DNA from: an uncultured bacterium
Lineage (GTDB): Bacteria; Cyanobacteriota; Vampirovibrionia; Gastranaerophilales; Gastranaerophilaceae
DNA: 49,257 nucleotides
Reading direction: 5' to 3'
Assembly: GCA_949288725.1 (NCBI GenBank)
Contig: CASELF010000006.1
Span: forward strand, 1 to 49,257
In this document: piece after piece, positions 39,083 through 48,261 of the stretch
How positions within the stretch are numbered: position 1 is the stretch's first letter
How the letters are laid out: each line of letters begins with the position of its first letter
The notes under the pieces: model-generated
What the model was told of the DNA's origin: nothing
What the model saw: only the letters and a program-made list of their open reading frames with translations
Databases searched by the model: none
Program-made: the position numbers and the translations under genes

Positions 39083-41527
39083 ATGAAAAAAATAATTGCA
39101 CTATTACTAATACTAACATTTAGTACAGAATTGACAGCGTTTGCTTCTGCTGCGGGAGTATCTGCAAGGTTAAGAGATGTTCAAGAAGAAGACATTGAGC
39201 TTAATGCAGATGCTTTTAGTGATAATTATCAACCATCTGTACAAACAGCTATGGAACCTCATAATTTGAGTCCGATTGAAAAATTGTTCAATGGAAAAGA
39301 AAGCGAAGTTACAGGAACTCCTTTAAGACAAATTGGTTATGATTTGTTCACATCTACGAGTTCTTCTGTAAACGGAACTGCTGGAAAATTTGATGGCAAT
39401 TATAGGTTAAGTATTGGAGAAAAGGTTAATGTATATTTGTACGGAGATTCTATCGATGTTATGGCAATTTCCGGTACAAATTTGTTACACCCTACAACAA
39501 GAACTGAAGTGGATTCTAAAGGTTACATCTTTGTACAAGGTATTGGCCTTGTAAAAGCTGAAAACCGTTCAATTGCTGAAGTTGAAGGTGAAGTTAACAG
39601 AATGGCTTCTCAGAAGTTTAAAAGCTTGAAAGTAAAATTGACTGTTGCGACCGGTCAAGAGTTTTCAGTGTTTGTTTATGGTCAAGTAAATAGACCTGGT
39701 AGAATTCTTGTCGGAAACAATTCTTCTATTCTTGATGCATTGAATGCTGCCGGTGGTGTTAAAAAGACAGGTACATTGAGAAATATCACTTATTCATCAA
39801 ATGGAAAAACTAGAGGAGTTGACCTTTATAAAGCTTTGTTTTCAGGTAATGATGACGGAATTATTTTAAGACCTAATGACAAAATATTTGTAGATAAGGT
39901 TGGAAGTGTTGTTGCGATTAAAAATGGTGTTACAGTTCCAGGTATTTATGAAATCAAATCCGGAGAAGACTTACAGTCAATTGTAACTTTTGCTGGTGGA
40001 ATTCTTCCTGCAACTCAAGTGACAGAAGTTACATTAACAGGTTACGATACAGCTTCAAAACAGCGTACTGCTGAAAATGTTGCTTGGAATGAAGCAAAAA
40101 CTACTAAGCTTAAAAGTGGTGATTCTGTCGAATTTAGAGAATTGTATAATATGGCAGAAAATATTGTAACAATTCAAGGTAACGTTAAACACCCGACAAC
40201 TTATGCTTATAAAGAGGGTATGAGGTTGTCTGATATTTTGAAAAGTGAAGATGAATTGTTGGAAGAAACTTTCATAAATCAGGCGGTAATCAGAAGAATT
40301 TCAGGGAAAGATAATTCAATCGAAACTATTCCTGTATTCTTGAAAGAATTTTTTGCAGGCATGAATGACCCTGTTTTAAAGCCTAGAGATATTATCAACG
40401 TTTACAGAAATACAAATTCTATGTTTGTTGATGTTTATGGTTGTATAAATACTCCAAAACATCTCACATACACTTCAAATATGACATTGAATGATGTTAT
40501 GACAGATATTCAATTCCTGGAATCAGATGTTGAAGTAAAAGATGATGCGGATTCTAATGAAGCTGAAGTTTCATACAAAGGTTCAGTTGAGGAAAATGAA
40601 GTTCAATTGACTGCGGGTACTGCAAACTCTAACAAGTTACTTCCGGCTGAAAATGTTGCTGTCGAAATTACAAGTGCAAGCGGTGCAACTAGAGTTTACT
40701 ACTTGTACGATATTATGATTAATTCAGATAGAATTAAGACAATTCCAATTGCACCTGATGATAAAATATTCTTTAGAACCTTGCGTGGAAACGAAGTTAT
40801 GAAGACTGTAAAAGTTTCAGGATTTGTTAAAAAGCCTGGTACATACACGTTTGTTGAAGGCAAGAGACTTGTTGATATGATTGAATTGGCTGGAAGTTTA
40901 ACTCCTGAGGCTGATTTGAGAGGTGTTGTATTCAAGAGAACAAACCTTCAAGGTAAGCAAGTTGAGTTGGCTCATAAAAATAACGAACGTGATATTAAAT
41001 TGTTAGAGGGTAGAATTGCAAGCGCATATAAACCTTCTGAGGGCGATCAGCAGGCTAAGATGCAGATGCTTGAAATGTTAAAGGAAGATAACCATACTAT
41101 TGCACGTAAGTATAATGGGCAAATTGCTCTTAATATCAAAAATAATGATTTGAGTAAGGTAAAAGATATAGATAATATCGAAGTTCAAGATGGAGATGAT
41201 ATTTATATTCCAAGAGTTTCAAATCACGTAAGTGTAATTGGTGAAGTATATAATGAACAATCTTTCGTATATAAAAAAGGTTCTAATGCCAGATATTATA
41301 TTAAAGAGGTTGGAGGTTATACACCTAATGCTAACAAATTCAGATTGTATAAGGTTTCAGTAAATGGTCGTGCTGAAAAAATTTCAAGTTGTAGTAATAT
41401 TGAACCTGGAGATACAATCGTAGTTCCAAGAAGAATTGCCGGTAATGATTGGATTACACCAATTTGTGATACTTTGAAGGGTATTGCTTCTATTATAGTT
41501 ATGGCATTTGCAATTAATAAATGGTAA
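39083..41527 (+). CDS. Large SLBB-domain polysaccharide export protein
   Basis: The 814-residue protein has a signal peptide (KKIIALLLILTFSTELTAFA, ATG at 39083 after AAAAGGGA). A Poly_export domain begins near residue 105 (YRLSIGEKVNVYLYG, with RTEVDSKGYIFVQGIGLVKA). A row of SLBB beta-grasp domains follows, marked by phrases such as VNRPGRILVGNNSSILDALN, GVTVPGIYEIKSGEDLQSIV, NVKHPTTYAYKEGMRLSDIL and VKKPGTYTFVEGKRLVDMI. The C-terminus ends in a hydrophobic helix (ITPICDTLKGIASIIVMAFA). Wza-type export proteins are about half this size and are lipoproteins; here no lipobox is seen. It probably forms an outer-membrane channel for capsule or exopolysaccharide made by the downstream genes. Confidence 0.9.
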   Translation: MKKIIALLLILTFSTELTAFASAAGVSARLRDVQEEDIELNADAFSDNYQPSVQTAMEPHNLSPIEKLFNGKESEVTGTPLRQIGYDLFTSTSSSVNGTAGKFDGNYRLSIGEKVNVYLYGDSIDVMAISGTNLLHPTTRTEVDSKGYIFVQGIGLVKAENRSIAEVEGEVNRMASQKFKSLKVKLTVATGQEFSVFVYGQVNRPGRILVGNNSSILDALNAAGGVKKTGTLRNITYSSNGKTRGVDLYKALFSGNDDGIILRPNDKIFVDKVGSVVAIKNGVTVPGIYEIKSGEDLQSIVTFAGGILPATQVTEVTLTGYDTASKQRTAENVAWNEAKTTKLKSGDSVEFRELYNMAENIVTIQGNVKHPTTYAYKEGMRLSDILKSEDELLEETFINQAVIRRISGKDNSIETIPVFLKEFFAGMNDPVLKPRDIINVYRNTNSMFVDVYGCINTPKHLTYTSNMTLNDVMTDIQFLESDVEVKDDADSNEAEVSYKGSVEENEVQLTAGTANSNKLLPAENVAVEITSASGATRVYYLYDIMINSDRIKTIPIAPDDKIFFRTLRGNEVMKTVKVSGFVKKPGTYTFVEGKRLVDMIELAGSLTPEADLRGVVFKRTNLQGKQVELAHKNNERDIKLLEGRIASAYKPSEGDQQAKMQMLEMLKEDNHTIARKYNGQIALNIKNNDLSKVKDIDNIEVQDGDDIYIPRVSNHVSVIGEVYNEQSFVYKKGSNARYYIKEVGGYTPNANKFRLYKVSVNGRAEKISSCSNIEPGDTIVVPRRIAGNDWITPICDTLKGIASIIVMAFAINKW

Positions 41528-41528
41528 T

Positions 41529-42386
41529 TTATTTACCAAATATTTTGACAGATTTCGGGACGATGTTAATTTTAATATCGTCCTTAAATTTTTGTTTTTC
41601 TCCGTCTATGTGACCTGTTGAAAAATCATTTTTTATAAGCAATTCTTCTGTTTGAAAATACATAGCTTTAGAATTCGAGTTTTTATAATTGAAAATTATT
41701 TCTAAGAATTCTATAAAAAAGGTTATCGGGTTTTTAACCTTTAAAATAAATACGTCAAATTTTCCATCTTCAAGATTGCAGTTATTAGAAATTGAAATCA
41801 AATTTTTGTACATATTTCCTGCATTTGCAACTATTATGCAGGTGGCAAGAATTGAAAGTTTTTTGTTGTTAAAGTATATCGTGTAACTTTTTTGTTTTAA
41901 CCTTAGTGCAAACAAAATTCCAATAAGAACGTAGGCAAAATATCCGAATTTATTCTTAAGTGATTGTGGCGTTTTGTTTATAATATCAGAGTCGTAGCCA
42001 AGTCCAAATCTTAAAACAGAGAAATTATCTTGAACTTTTAGTGTATCAATTGTTTTGATATTTGTATCGTCCAAAATTTTGATGGCTTTTTTCGGATCCA
42101 TTGGAATTTTCAACTTAGCTGCCAAGAGGTTGGCTGTGCCGCACGGAATTATGCCTAAAGTTTTGTCTGTGTTGATAATTCTTGGAATTATGCTGTTGAT
42201 AGTTCCATCCCCGCCTATTGCAATTATGGTATCAAAATTGTCGAGAGAGGTATGTTGAAAATCATTGATTTCAATAGTTTTAACAGAACAATTTTTTCTC
42301 AACAAAAATTGTAGAACCAATTTTTTATATTTTATGGCCTTTTTTCTTCCGGCATTTTGATTGTTTATTACCAGCACATTTTTCAT
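41529..42386 (-). CDS. Diacylglycerol-kinase-family lipid kinase
   Basis: The 285-residue protein has the DAGK catalytic domain: NNQNAGRKKAIKY at the N-terminus, the nucleotide-binding IIAIGGDGTINSIIPRI (about residues 54-70) and PCGTANLLAAKLKIP (about 80-94). The second half is the beta-rich substrate part. Such YegS/DgkB-type enzymes phosphorylate diacylglycerol or similar lipids at the inner membrane face. A -10-like AATAAT with TG extension lies six bases before the ATG, predicting a leaderless mRNA. It is convergent with the SLBB gene, with only one base between them and no visible terminator. Confidence 0.9.
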   Translation of the reverse strand: MKNVLVINNQNAGRKKAIKYKKLVLQFLLRKNCSVKTIEINDFQHTSLDNFDTIIAIGGDGTINSIIPRIINTDKTLGIIPCGTANLLAAKLKIPMDPKKAIKILDDTNIKTIDTLKVQDNFSVLRFGLGYDSDIINKTPQSLKNKFGYFAYVLIGILFALRLKQKSYTIYFNNKKLSILATCIIVANAGNMYKNLISISNNCNLEDGKFDVFILKVKNPITFFIEFLEIIFNYKNSNSKAMYFQTEELLIKNDFSTGHIDGEKQKFKDDIKINIVPKSVKIFGK

Positions 42387-42392
42387 ATCCAG

Positions 42393-42401
42393 ATTATTAC
42401 A
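42393..42401 (-). promoter_or_regulatory. Extended -10-like element before the lipid kinase
   Basis: The minus strand reads TGTAATAAT, then six bases (CTGGAT), then the ATG at 42386. The same geometry as at xer, hemW, purB and ribE. A weak ribosome site CTGGAT overlaps. Confidence 0.4.
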
Positions 42402-42434
42402 TATTTAATATAAGTTCGCAATATGGTTATGATT

Positions 42435-42464
42435 TTGTGTTAAATCTTATGTTTGGGGTATAAT
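42435..42464 (+). promoter_or_regulatory. Promoter of the radical-SAM/PAP2 pair
   Basis: TTGTGT (42435-42440), an 18-bp spacer and TATAAT (42459-42464) precede AAGGAG and the ATG at 42489; the leader is about 18 nt. Confidence 0.6.
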
Positions 42465-42488
42465 TAGTGCATAATAAGGAGTATTTAA

Positions 42489-44015
42489 ATGAGAGTAGAA
42501 AAAGAATCAACTGTTTGGCAATCAAATTCAATGGGGAAATTTGATAAGCTAAAACTGAAGATGAATGATTTTGCAATTGATATGTTGTTGAATTATTTAG
42601 GTCATAATTTTAGCAAAGAAAAATTAATAAATTTAGCTAAGATTTTTGAAAAGATTTCCGGTTCAAAGGGTGGTATAAACCACGCAAGAAGAATGCAATG
42701 GTTGTTTAAATCAGAACATCCTCACTTGTACTGGTGGAAGAAGATATTGACAGAATTACATCCAAATTGCAGAAATAAATGGATCAAGAACTTTTTCGTA
42801 AACGGTTATTATGGTGATAACTTGAGAAAACGTTCTGAATTTAATGAAAAGAACGGATTTTTCCCACCAACAGTTTTGCTTGCAAGTATAACTAAGCGTT
42901 GTAATTTTAATTGCAAAGGCTGTTGGGCTCATGAATATGACGTTAAAGAGGATTTGACCAAGGAAAAATGGAGAGAAATCTTTACTGAAGCTCGTGATGT
43001 TATGGGTATTCACATATTCCCTGTCGTTGGGGGGGAACCTTTTGCAAGAAAAGAATTTTTGGAATTGGCGGAAGAATTTAACGATTGCACATTCATAACA
43101 TTTACAAACGGTTCGTTAATTACTGAAAAAACTGTTGAAAAGCTTAAGAAATTAGGGAATGTTCAACCGATGTTCTCTATCGGCGGATTGAAAGAGAATA
43201 CTGATGCCATAAGAGGTGAAGGCTGCTTTGATATGGTTATGGAAAAAATGGATATGCTTAAAAAAGCAGGAATTTTCTTCGGCGCCAGTATCACTGCAAC
43301 AAGCCAAAATTGTGATGAAGTAACATCAGATGAGTTTATGAAGATGTTGTCTGATAAAGGTGTTTTGTGGGCTTGGTTTTTCCATTACGTACCAGTTGGG
43401 GATAGTCCTGATGTGAGTATGGTTCCGAATGCTCAACAAAGACAACAAATTTTGAAAGCTGTTTATAACGCAAGAAATACATTGCCTATGATGACGGTTG
43501 ACTTCTGGGGTGACGGCCCTGAAATGATGGGTTGTATTGCCGGTGGTAGACAATATATTCACGTAAACCCAAGAGGTGACGTTGAACCTTGTACTTTCGT
43601 TCACTTGGCAACTCATAATCTTAAGGATTGTACTCTTACGGAAGCTCTTGCTGCACCATTTATGCGTGCTATAAGAGAGGGTATCCCTTATGAAGATGGT
43701 AATATGCTCAGACCTTGTATGATTGTTGATAGACCTGAGGTTTTGAGAAAATATTATCAAGAGTTTAAACCTTACGAAACTCATGAAAATGCTGCAGCTT
43801 ATTTGACTAATCCTGAAATTACATCGAAGATTGATAAATATTCGAAAGATGTGAAAGAAATTTTGGATAAGGATTGGAGAGAAAACCTTTGGATGACTAT
43901 ATTCCCGCTAGAAGGTGAATATTATATTGACAGAGATCATTTCTGTTCTAAGGAAAAACCTCAACCGAATGCCGAGCATAAATGTAGTGGAAATTGTGCT
44001 TGCTGCGGTAAATAA
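42489..44015 (+). CDS. Radical-SAM protein paired with a PAP2 phosphatase
   Basis: The 508-residue protein has an N-terminal helical domain of about 125 residues, then the radical-SAM core with SITKRCNFNCKGCWAHE (Cys138, Cys142, Cys145) and FPVVGGEPFARKEF. A C-terminal region has further cysteines (GDVEPCTFVHLATH, LRPCMIVDRPE) that could bind a second cluster, and the extreme end is Cys-rich (HKCSGNCACCGK). The large size and extra N-terminal domain separate it from SPASM peptide enzymes. It begins after AAGGAG and is followed after 5 bp by a lipid-phosphatase gene, with a lipid kinase next to it on the other side. A lipid substrate is therefore a reasonable but unproven guess. Confidence 0.85.
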   Translation: MRVEKESTVWQSNSMGKFDKLKLKMNDFAIDMLLNYLGHNFSKEKLINLAKIFEKISGSKGGINHARRMQWLFKSEHPHLYWWKKILTELHPNCRNKWIKNFFVNGYYGDNLRKRSEFNEKNGFFPPTVLLASITKRCNFNCKGCWAHEYDVKEDLTKEKWREIFTEARDVMGIHIFPVVGGEPFARKEFLELAEEFNDCTFITFTNGSLITEKTVEKLKKLGNVQPMFSIGGLKENTDAIRGEGCFDMVMEKMDMLKKAGIFFGASITATSQNCDEVTSDEFMKMLSDKGVLWAWFFHYVPVGDSPDVSMVPNAQQRQQILKAVYNARNTLPMMTVDFWGDGPEMMGCIAGGRQYIHVNPRGDVEPCTFVHLATHNLKDCTLTEALAAPFMRAIREGIPYEDGNMLRPCMIVDRPEVLRKYYQEFKPYETHENAAAYLTNPEITSKIDKYSKDVKEILDKDWRENLWMTIFPLEGEYYIDRDHFCSKEKPQPNAEHKCSGNCACCGK

Positions 44016-44020
44016 TTGAT

Positions 44021-44665
44021 ATGAAAAACGTAGTTATACTATTAATTATATTTTTGATATTAACGGCTTTAATAATCTCTTGTCCCATTATAACTCAATG
44101 GGACAGGGGTTTTATTATGTTTCTTCAGGGAAGTTTATCATCAATTCCATTGTGGATACCAATGCTGCCTGATTGCGTTCTTTATTCCGCAATGATTGTT
44201 ATTCCATTACTTGGATTTGGGATATTTTTTGTGAGAAGAAAACTATGGGTGGATTTTATTTGCGTATATTCGGTTCCGCTCGTGACGTTCCTTTTGAACT
44301 GCATAATTAAACCCATCGTAAAACGTGATAGACCTCCTTTTGAACTTCAGATTACATCAATCCATCCGGATAGTTTTAGTTATGTATCAAGTCATAGCTT
44401 GGTTACGTTCTGTCTTTGGGGTGTTGTGATTTGGTACATTAATAAGTTTTGTAAAAATAATATAGTGAAAATTTTTGGTACGATTGTATCAATCATTTGG
44501 ATTCTATTTGTCGGAGTAAGTAGAGTTTGGATCGGAGTCCATAATCCTTCAGATGTCCTTGGAGCTTATCTTCTCGGAGGTATTTTACTTTCTCTGTATA
44601 TCTTTTTGATTAAGAATTTGCCAAAGTATTTTGATAATTGGTATTCATATTTGAAGAAAGATTGA
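44021..44665 (+). CDS. PAP2-family membrane phosphatase
   Basis: The 214-residue membrane protein has about six hydrophobic helices. All three PAP2 signature parts are visible: K-x6-RP as KPIVKRDRPP (about residues 99-108), SSHS (the P-S-G-H position, about 124-127) with the catalytic histidine, and SRVWIGVHNPSDVLG (about 165-179) with the nucleophilic histidine and its aspartate. It would remove phosphate from a lipid such as phosphatidate or undecaprenyl pyrophosphate, at the outer face of the inner membrane. It is 5 bp behind the radical-SAM gene. A role in recycling undecaprenyl phosphate for the exopolysaccharide genes downstream also fits. Confidence 0.92.
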   Translation: MKNVVILLIIFLILTALIISCPIITQWDRGFIMFLQGSLSSIPLWIPMLPDCVLYSAMIVIPLLGFGIFFVRRKLWVDFICVYSVPLVTFLLNCIIKPIVKRDRPPFELQITSIHPDSFSYVSSHSLVTFCLWGVVIWYINKFCKNNIVKIFGTIVSIIWILFVGVSRVWIGVHNPSDVLGAYLLGGILLSLYIFLIKNLPKYFDNWYSYLKKD

Positions 44666-44736
44666 AAATATGATCGGGTGGCTATGACTTTGTGGTGTAT
44701 TTATTGTATAATAATTGAAAAAAGTTTGGAGAAGTA

Positions 44737-46110
44737 ATGTTTAATAATGCATTATCTAAATCAACATTAATAATGTTTTTGTTTGATTTAACAATAATAG
44801 TTTTGTCTACGGTTTATTGGTACAGCTCTTTTGGTTTGTCTAATGAACATATGGATATAACAGTTTTTCTGACTGCTTTAACAGGAGTTGTTGTTTTATT
44901 CTTAAAAGACAATTATAAAATTCGTGAATTTAATTCAACATTGAAAAATTCATATCTTCTTTTTGAGGGAATAGTTTTTTCACAAATTCCGGCAACAATA
45001 TTGTTATTGATGTTTGAATCAGAGGTGAAATCCTTCGGGTTTGTGCTTATTAACTTGCTTACTATTTATGTTGTGTTGTTTATATACAGAAGATGTTTTC
45101 ACTATTATTTGTTTAATATCAAGAAGATAAAGAATGTTCTAATTATAGGTTCTAACTCAAATGCAAAGCTTATTGCTGATGAAATTATCGGGAAGAAAGC
45201 TTTGAGAATGAATGTGGTTGGTTTTGTAGAAGATAGTGAAGAAGATAACATAATTAACGATTCAAATATAACTGTTTTCCCAAAAGTTTATGAATTAGAT
45301 GAAATCATAAATGACAAAAAGGTTGATATTGTAATAGTGGCAATAAAACGCCGTATGGAAGAAGATTTCCTGACCAAGATGGTGAATTGTATTCCTAAAA
45401 ATGTGAAAGTATATAAAATGCCTGAATTTTACGAAATGGTAACAGGAAAATATTTTGTAGACAGGATGTCAATAAATTGGTTATTTTATGATTATATGAA
45501 TAATCGCTCAAAGCTGTATGATTTTTGTAAACGAGCATATGACATAATTGCAGCGCTGATTATTTTAACAGTGACTTTCCCTATACTTTTATATATAGGT
45601 ATTAGAGTAAAACTAACTGATGGCGGGAAAGCAATATATACTCAAAACAGAGTCGGTAAGGACGGGAAAGTTTTTAAAGCATACAAGCTTAGAACTATGT
45701 ATCAGAATGATTATGTTCCAAAAGCCGGTAATATAGGTCATACAGAACCACAAGATGAAGATAATAGAGTCATTCCATTCTGTAAATTTGTAAGAAAAGC
45801 AAGGTTTGACGAAATTCCTCAGATGATAAATATTTTAAAAGGTGAGATGTCAATAGTTGGGCCTCGTACGGAATGGGAAAATTTGGTAAATATTTATTCA
45901 GATGAAATACCATACTACAAATGTCGTCAGTGGGTAAAAACAGGTTGGACCGGTTGGGCACAAATCAATCAAGGTCACTGTGTTTTGAATGATGATATCG
46001 CAGAAAAATTGCAATATGACTTATATTATTTGAAGCATAGAAATATATTGTGGGAGATTGGAATTCTTGTAAAAGCAGTATTTCTAGCACTTGGAGGAAG
46101 ACATGGATAA
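44737..46110 (+). CDS. Polyprenyl-phosphate sugar-phosphate transferase
   Basis: The 457-residue protein belongs to the WbaP/WcaJ/EpsE group, which starts glycan synthesis by placing a sugar-1-phosphate on undecaprenyl phosphate. Four hydrophobic helices occur at about residues 8-30, 40-58, 75-95 and 100-118. A Rossmann-like CoA_binding_3 domain follows (VLIIGSNSNAKLIADEI, about 135-220). The catalytic Bac_transf domain has the re-entrant helix (RAYDIIAALIILTVTFPILL), YTQNRVGKDGKVFKAYKLRTM, RKARFDEIPQMINILKGEMS and VGPRTEWE. GGAG lies upstream of the ATG. It overlaps the next gene by 8 bp, so it heads the exopolysaccharide operon. Confidence 0.94.
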   Translation: MFNNALSKSTLIMFLFDLTIIVLSTVYWYSSFGLSNEHMDITVFLTALTGVVVLFLKDNYKIREFNSTLKNSYLLFEGIVFSQIPATILLLMFESEVKSFGFVLINLLTIYVVLFIYRRCFHYYLFNIKKIKNVLIIGSNSNAKLIADEIIGKKALRMNVVGFVEDSEEDNIINDSNITVFPKVYELDEIINDKKVDIVIVAIKRRMEEDFLTKMVNCIPKNVKVYKMPEFYEMVTGKYFVDRMSINWLFYDYMNNRSKLYDFCKRAYDIIAALIILTVTFPILLYIGIRVKLTDGGKAIYTQNRVGKDGKVFKAYKLRTMYQNDYVPKAGNIGHTEPQDEDNRVIPFCKFVRKARFDEIPQMINILKGEMSIVGPRTEWENLVNIYSDEIPYYKCRQWVKTGWTGWAQINQGHCVLNDDIAEKLQYDLYYLKHRNILWEIGILVKAVFLALGGRHG

Positions 46111-47203
46111 GACTAAGTTCACACACGTGACAAGATATGCATATCCTCATATTGGAGGAATCGAAGCTGTAATATCTCAAATTAATGACAGTTTACCAAA
46201 TGAAGATTTTGAAAAAGAAGTGTTGTGTTGTTCAAACACTGAAGAATCTTCATTTGAAAACGGTGTAAATTATGATCGTTGTAAATTTTTATTTGAGTTT
46301 GCTGCAAATACGATTTCGCCAGAATTCATTTGGAAATTATCAAGGGTTAACACAGATATTCTTCATTACCATATGCCATTTATTTTTGCAGTAATTGCCC
46401 ACTTTATTGCAAGACCTAAATATAAAAAGTTATACATCACATACCATAGTGATATTATTGGTTATGATAAGATAATGAAACCTTTTTGGTTTATATATAA
46501 AAAATTTATTGAACAAGTTGATAAAATTCATGTTTTATCTCCCAATATAATTGAGTCTTCAAAAATAATAAGTCCTTACAAAGAAAAATGTGTTGTTATT
46601 CCACAAGGTATTTCTTTACAAGATAATAGTTCTCAAGATAAAGTGCTGAAAATAAAAGAAAAATATAAAGATAAAAAAATTATATTTTCTCTTGGAAGAT
46701 TAGTCAAATACAAAGGTTTTATTTATGGTATTGATGCTATGAAAAAAGTTGAACAGGCTGTATATTTGATAGGAGGTAGCGGACCATTAAAAGAAGAATT
46801 TGAAAATTACATAAAAGAAAATCACTTAGAGGATAAAGTTAAATTATTAGGACGCATTGAGGATAATGATCTTGATAATTATTATAAAGCTTGCGATATG
46901 TATTTGTTTCCTTCAATTATGCAAAGTGAAGCTTTTGGAATTGTGCAATTAGAAGCTATGAAATATGGTAAGCCTGTTATAAATACGAATCTTGGGACTG
47001 GGGTAAATTATGTTTCAATTGACAATGAAACCGGATTTACAGTTGAGCCAAAGAATTCTGAAGAATTAGCAAATGCAATAAACAAATTATTAAAGGATGA
47101 TAATTTGAGAAAAGAGTTTGGCAATAACGCTTATAATAGAGTAAAAGCAATATTTAATCTTGAACAAAATAAAACGAAATACAGGGAATTATCTGAGGTA
47201 TAG
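46103..47203 (+). CDS. GT4-type glycosyltransferase
   Basis: The 366-residue enzyme has a GT-B fold. The N-terminal half has the acceptor-side phrase YAYPHIGGIEAVISQIND. The C-terminal GT4 half contains IIFSLGRLVKYKGFIYGIDA, VYLIGGSGPLKEEF, LFPSIMQSEAFGIVQLEAMKYGKPVINT without its first residues, and the E-x7-E motif in EAFGIVQLE. I choose the ATG at 46103, since GGAGGAAGAC lies in front; the longest frame begins at a TTG 12 bases upstream. It adds one sugar to the lipid-linked repeat unit, presumably after the sugar-phosphate transferase step. The sugar is not determined. Confidence 0.92.
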   Translation: MDKTKFTHVTRYAYPHIGGIEAVISQINDSLPNEDFEKEVLCCSNTEESSFENGVNYDRCKFLFEFAANTISPEFIWKLSRVNTDILHYHMPFIFAVIAHFIARPKYKKLYITYHSDIIGYDKIMKPFWFIYKKFIEQVDKIHVLSPNIIESSKIISPYKEKCVVIPQGISLQDNSSQDKVLKIKEKYKDKKIIFSLGRLVKYKGFIYGIDAMKKVEQAVYLIGGSGPLKEEFENYIKENHLEDKVKLLGRIEDNDLDNYYKACDMYLFPSIMQSEAFGIVQLEAMKYGKPVINTNLGTGVNYVSIDNETGFTVEPKNSEELANAINKLLKDDNLRKEFGNNAYNRVKAIFNLEQNKTKYRELSEV

Positions 47204-47205
47204 AC

Positions 47206-48261
47206 TTGAAAAAAATAATTATAGAAGATGGGTTGAGCCTATATAAAAAAACTGGAATTGGACAATATACTCAAAACATATATGACGTCCTTGTTGAAAT
47301 GGGGTATGAAGTAGAAATGAAGAGAAAACATTTCTTGGAAAAAATAAAAAATTCTACTCTTAAAAGAATTTTATACATATTATGGCTTAACATAGTATTT
47401 CCTATGTCATTAATTTTTAAGGGCTCAGATAAAATAATATTTACGAATACTATTACTCCTATTTTTAAAATTCCTTTCAAGAATTATTATCCGGTATTGC
47501 ATGATTTGTGGGTTTATAAATCTCCGGATACCGCTTCTTTCGCTCAGAGTCTTTATGTAAAATTTGTGATTTTTTCGATAAGACATGCTTACAAGAAGAT
47601 TGTTACAGTTTCGGATACAGTAAAAAATGAAATTGTAGATTTCTTTAAATGTTCACCAGATGAAGTGTGTGTTGTATATAACACTTTCAGCTTTGGTGAA
47701 AACCCAACGGTATCAGTTTCAGAGGAAAGACAAAAGTCTATATTGTCTGAATTTGGAATTGAATCTAAGAAATATATTTTGTCTGTTGCGACATTGAACA
47801 AGAGAAAAAATATACCAATGTTAATTGATGCATACAACAAATTGGATAATAAAGATGTAAAATTAGTATTGGTTGGGGGTGCAAGTACTGAAAGTTTTAA
47901 GGATGTGGATGTCCAAAATATAATTTTTACAGGCTATGTAGACGATGAAACCTTAAAAGTATTGTACAAAAATGCACTTTTATATGTATTCCCTTCTTTG
48001 TATGAGGGGTTTGGAATTCCGATAATAGATGCACAAGCTTTTGGTATTCCGGTAATTTGTTCGGATATTCCTGTTTTCAGAGAAGTTGCTGGGGAAGGTG
48101 CAATATTTTTTAACCATAAAAGTTGCGATGATCTGCAAGAAAAACTTGAAAATACACTTGGGCAAACTCAATATGCGGAGAATTTATTAAAAGATCAGGA
48201 AAATATAAAAAGGTTTAATATTGGAATTATAAAGAATATGCTTACTGAGGTTGTATGCTAA
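47206..48261 (+). CDS. GT4-type glycosyltransferase with TTG start
   Basis: The 351-residue enzyme starts at a TTG (47206), two bases after the preceding stop, with GAGG at proper distance. The first residues (KKIIIEDGLSLYKKTGIGQY) form the first GT-B strand and Gly-rich turn. The C-terminal half shows ILSVATLNKRKNIPMLIDAY, VLVGGASTESF, YVFPSLYEGFGIPIIDAQAF and GIPVICSDIPVFREVAGEGA. The E-x7-E motif reads E-GFGIPII-D, a common variant. It probably adds a further sugar to the repeat unit. Its last 7 bp overlap the next gene. Confidence 0.92.
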   Translation: MKKIIIEDGLSLYKKTGIGQYTQNIYDVLVEMGYEVEMKRKHFLEKIKNSTLKRILYILWLNIVFPMSLIFKGSDKIIFTNTITPIFKIPFKNYYPVLHDLWVYKSPDTASFAQSLYVKFVIFSIRHAYKKIVTVSDTVKNEIVDFFKCSPDEVCVVYNTFSFGENPTVSVSEERQKSILSEFGIESKKYILSVATLNKRKNIPMLIDAYNKLDNKDVKLVLVGGASTESFKDVDVQNIIFTGYVDDETLKVLYKNALLYVFPSLYEGFGIPIIDAQAFGIPVICSDIPVFREVAGEGAIFFNHKSCDDLQEKLENTLGQTQYAENLLKDQENIKRFNIGIIKNMLTEVVC

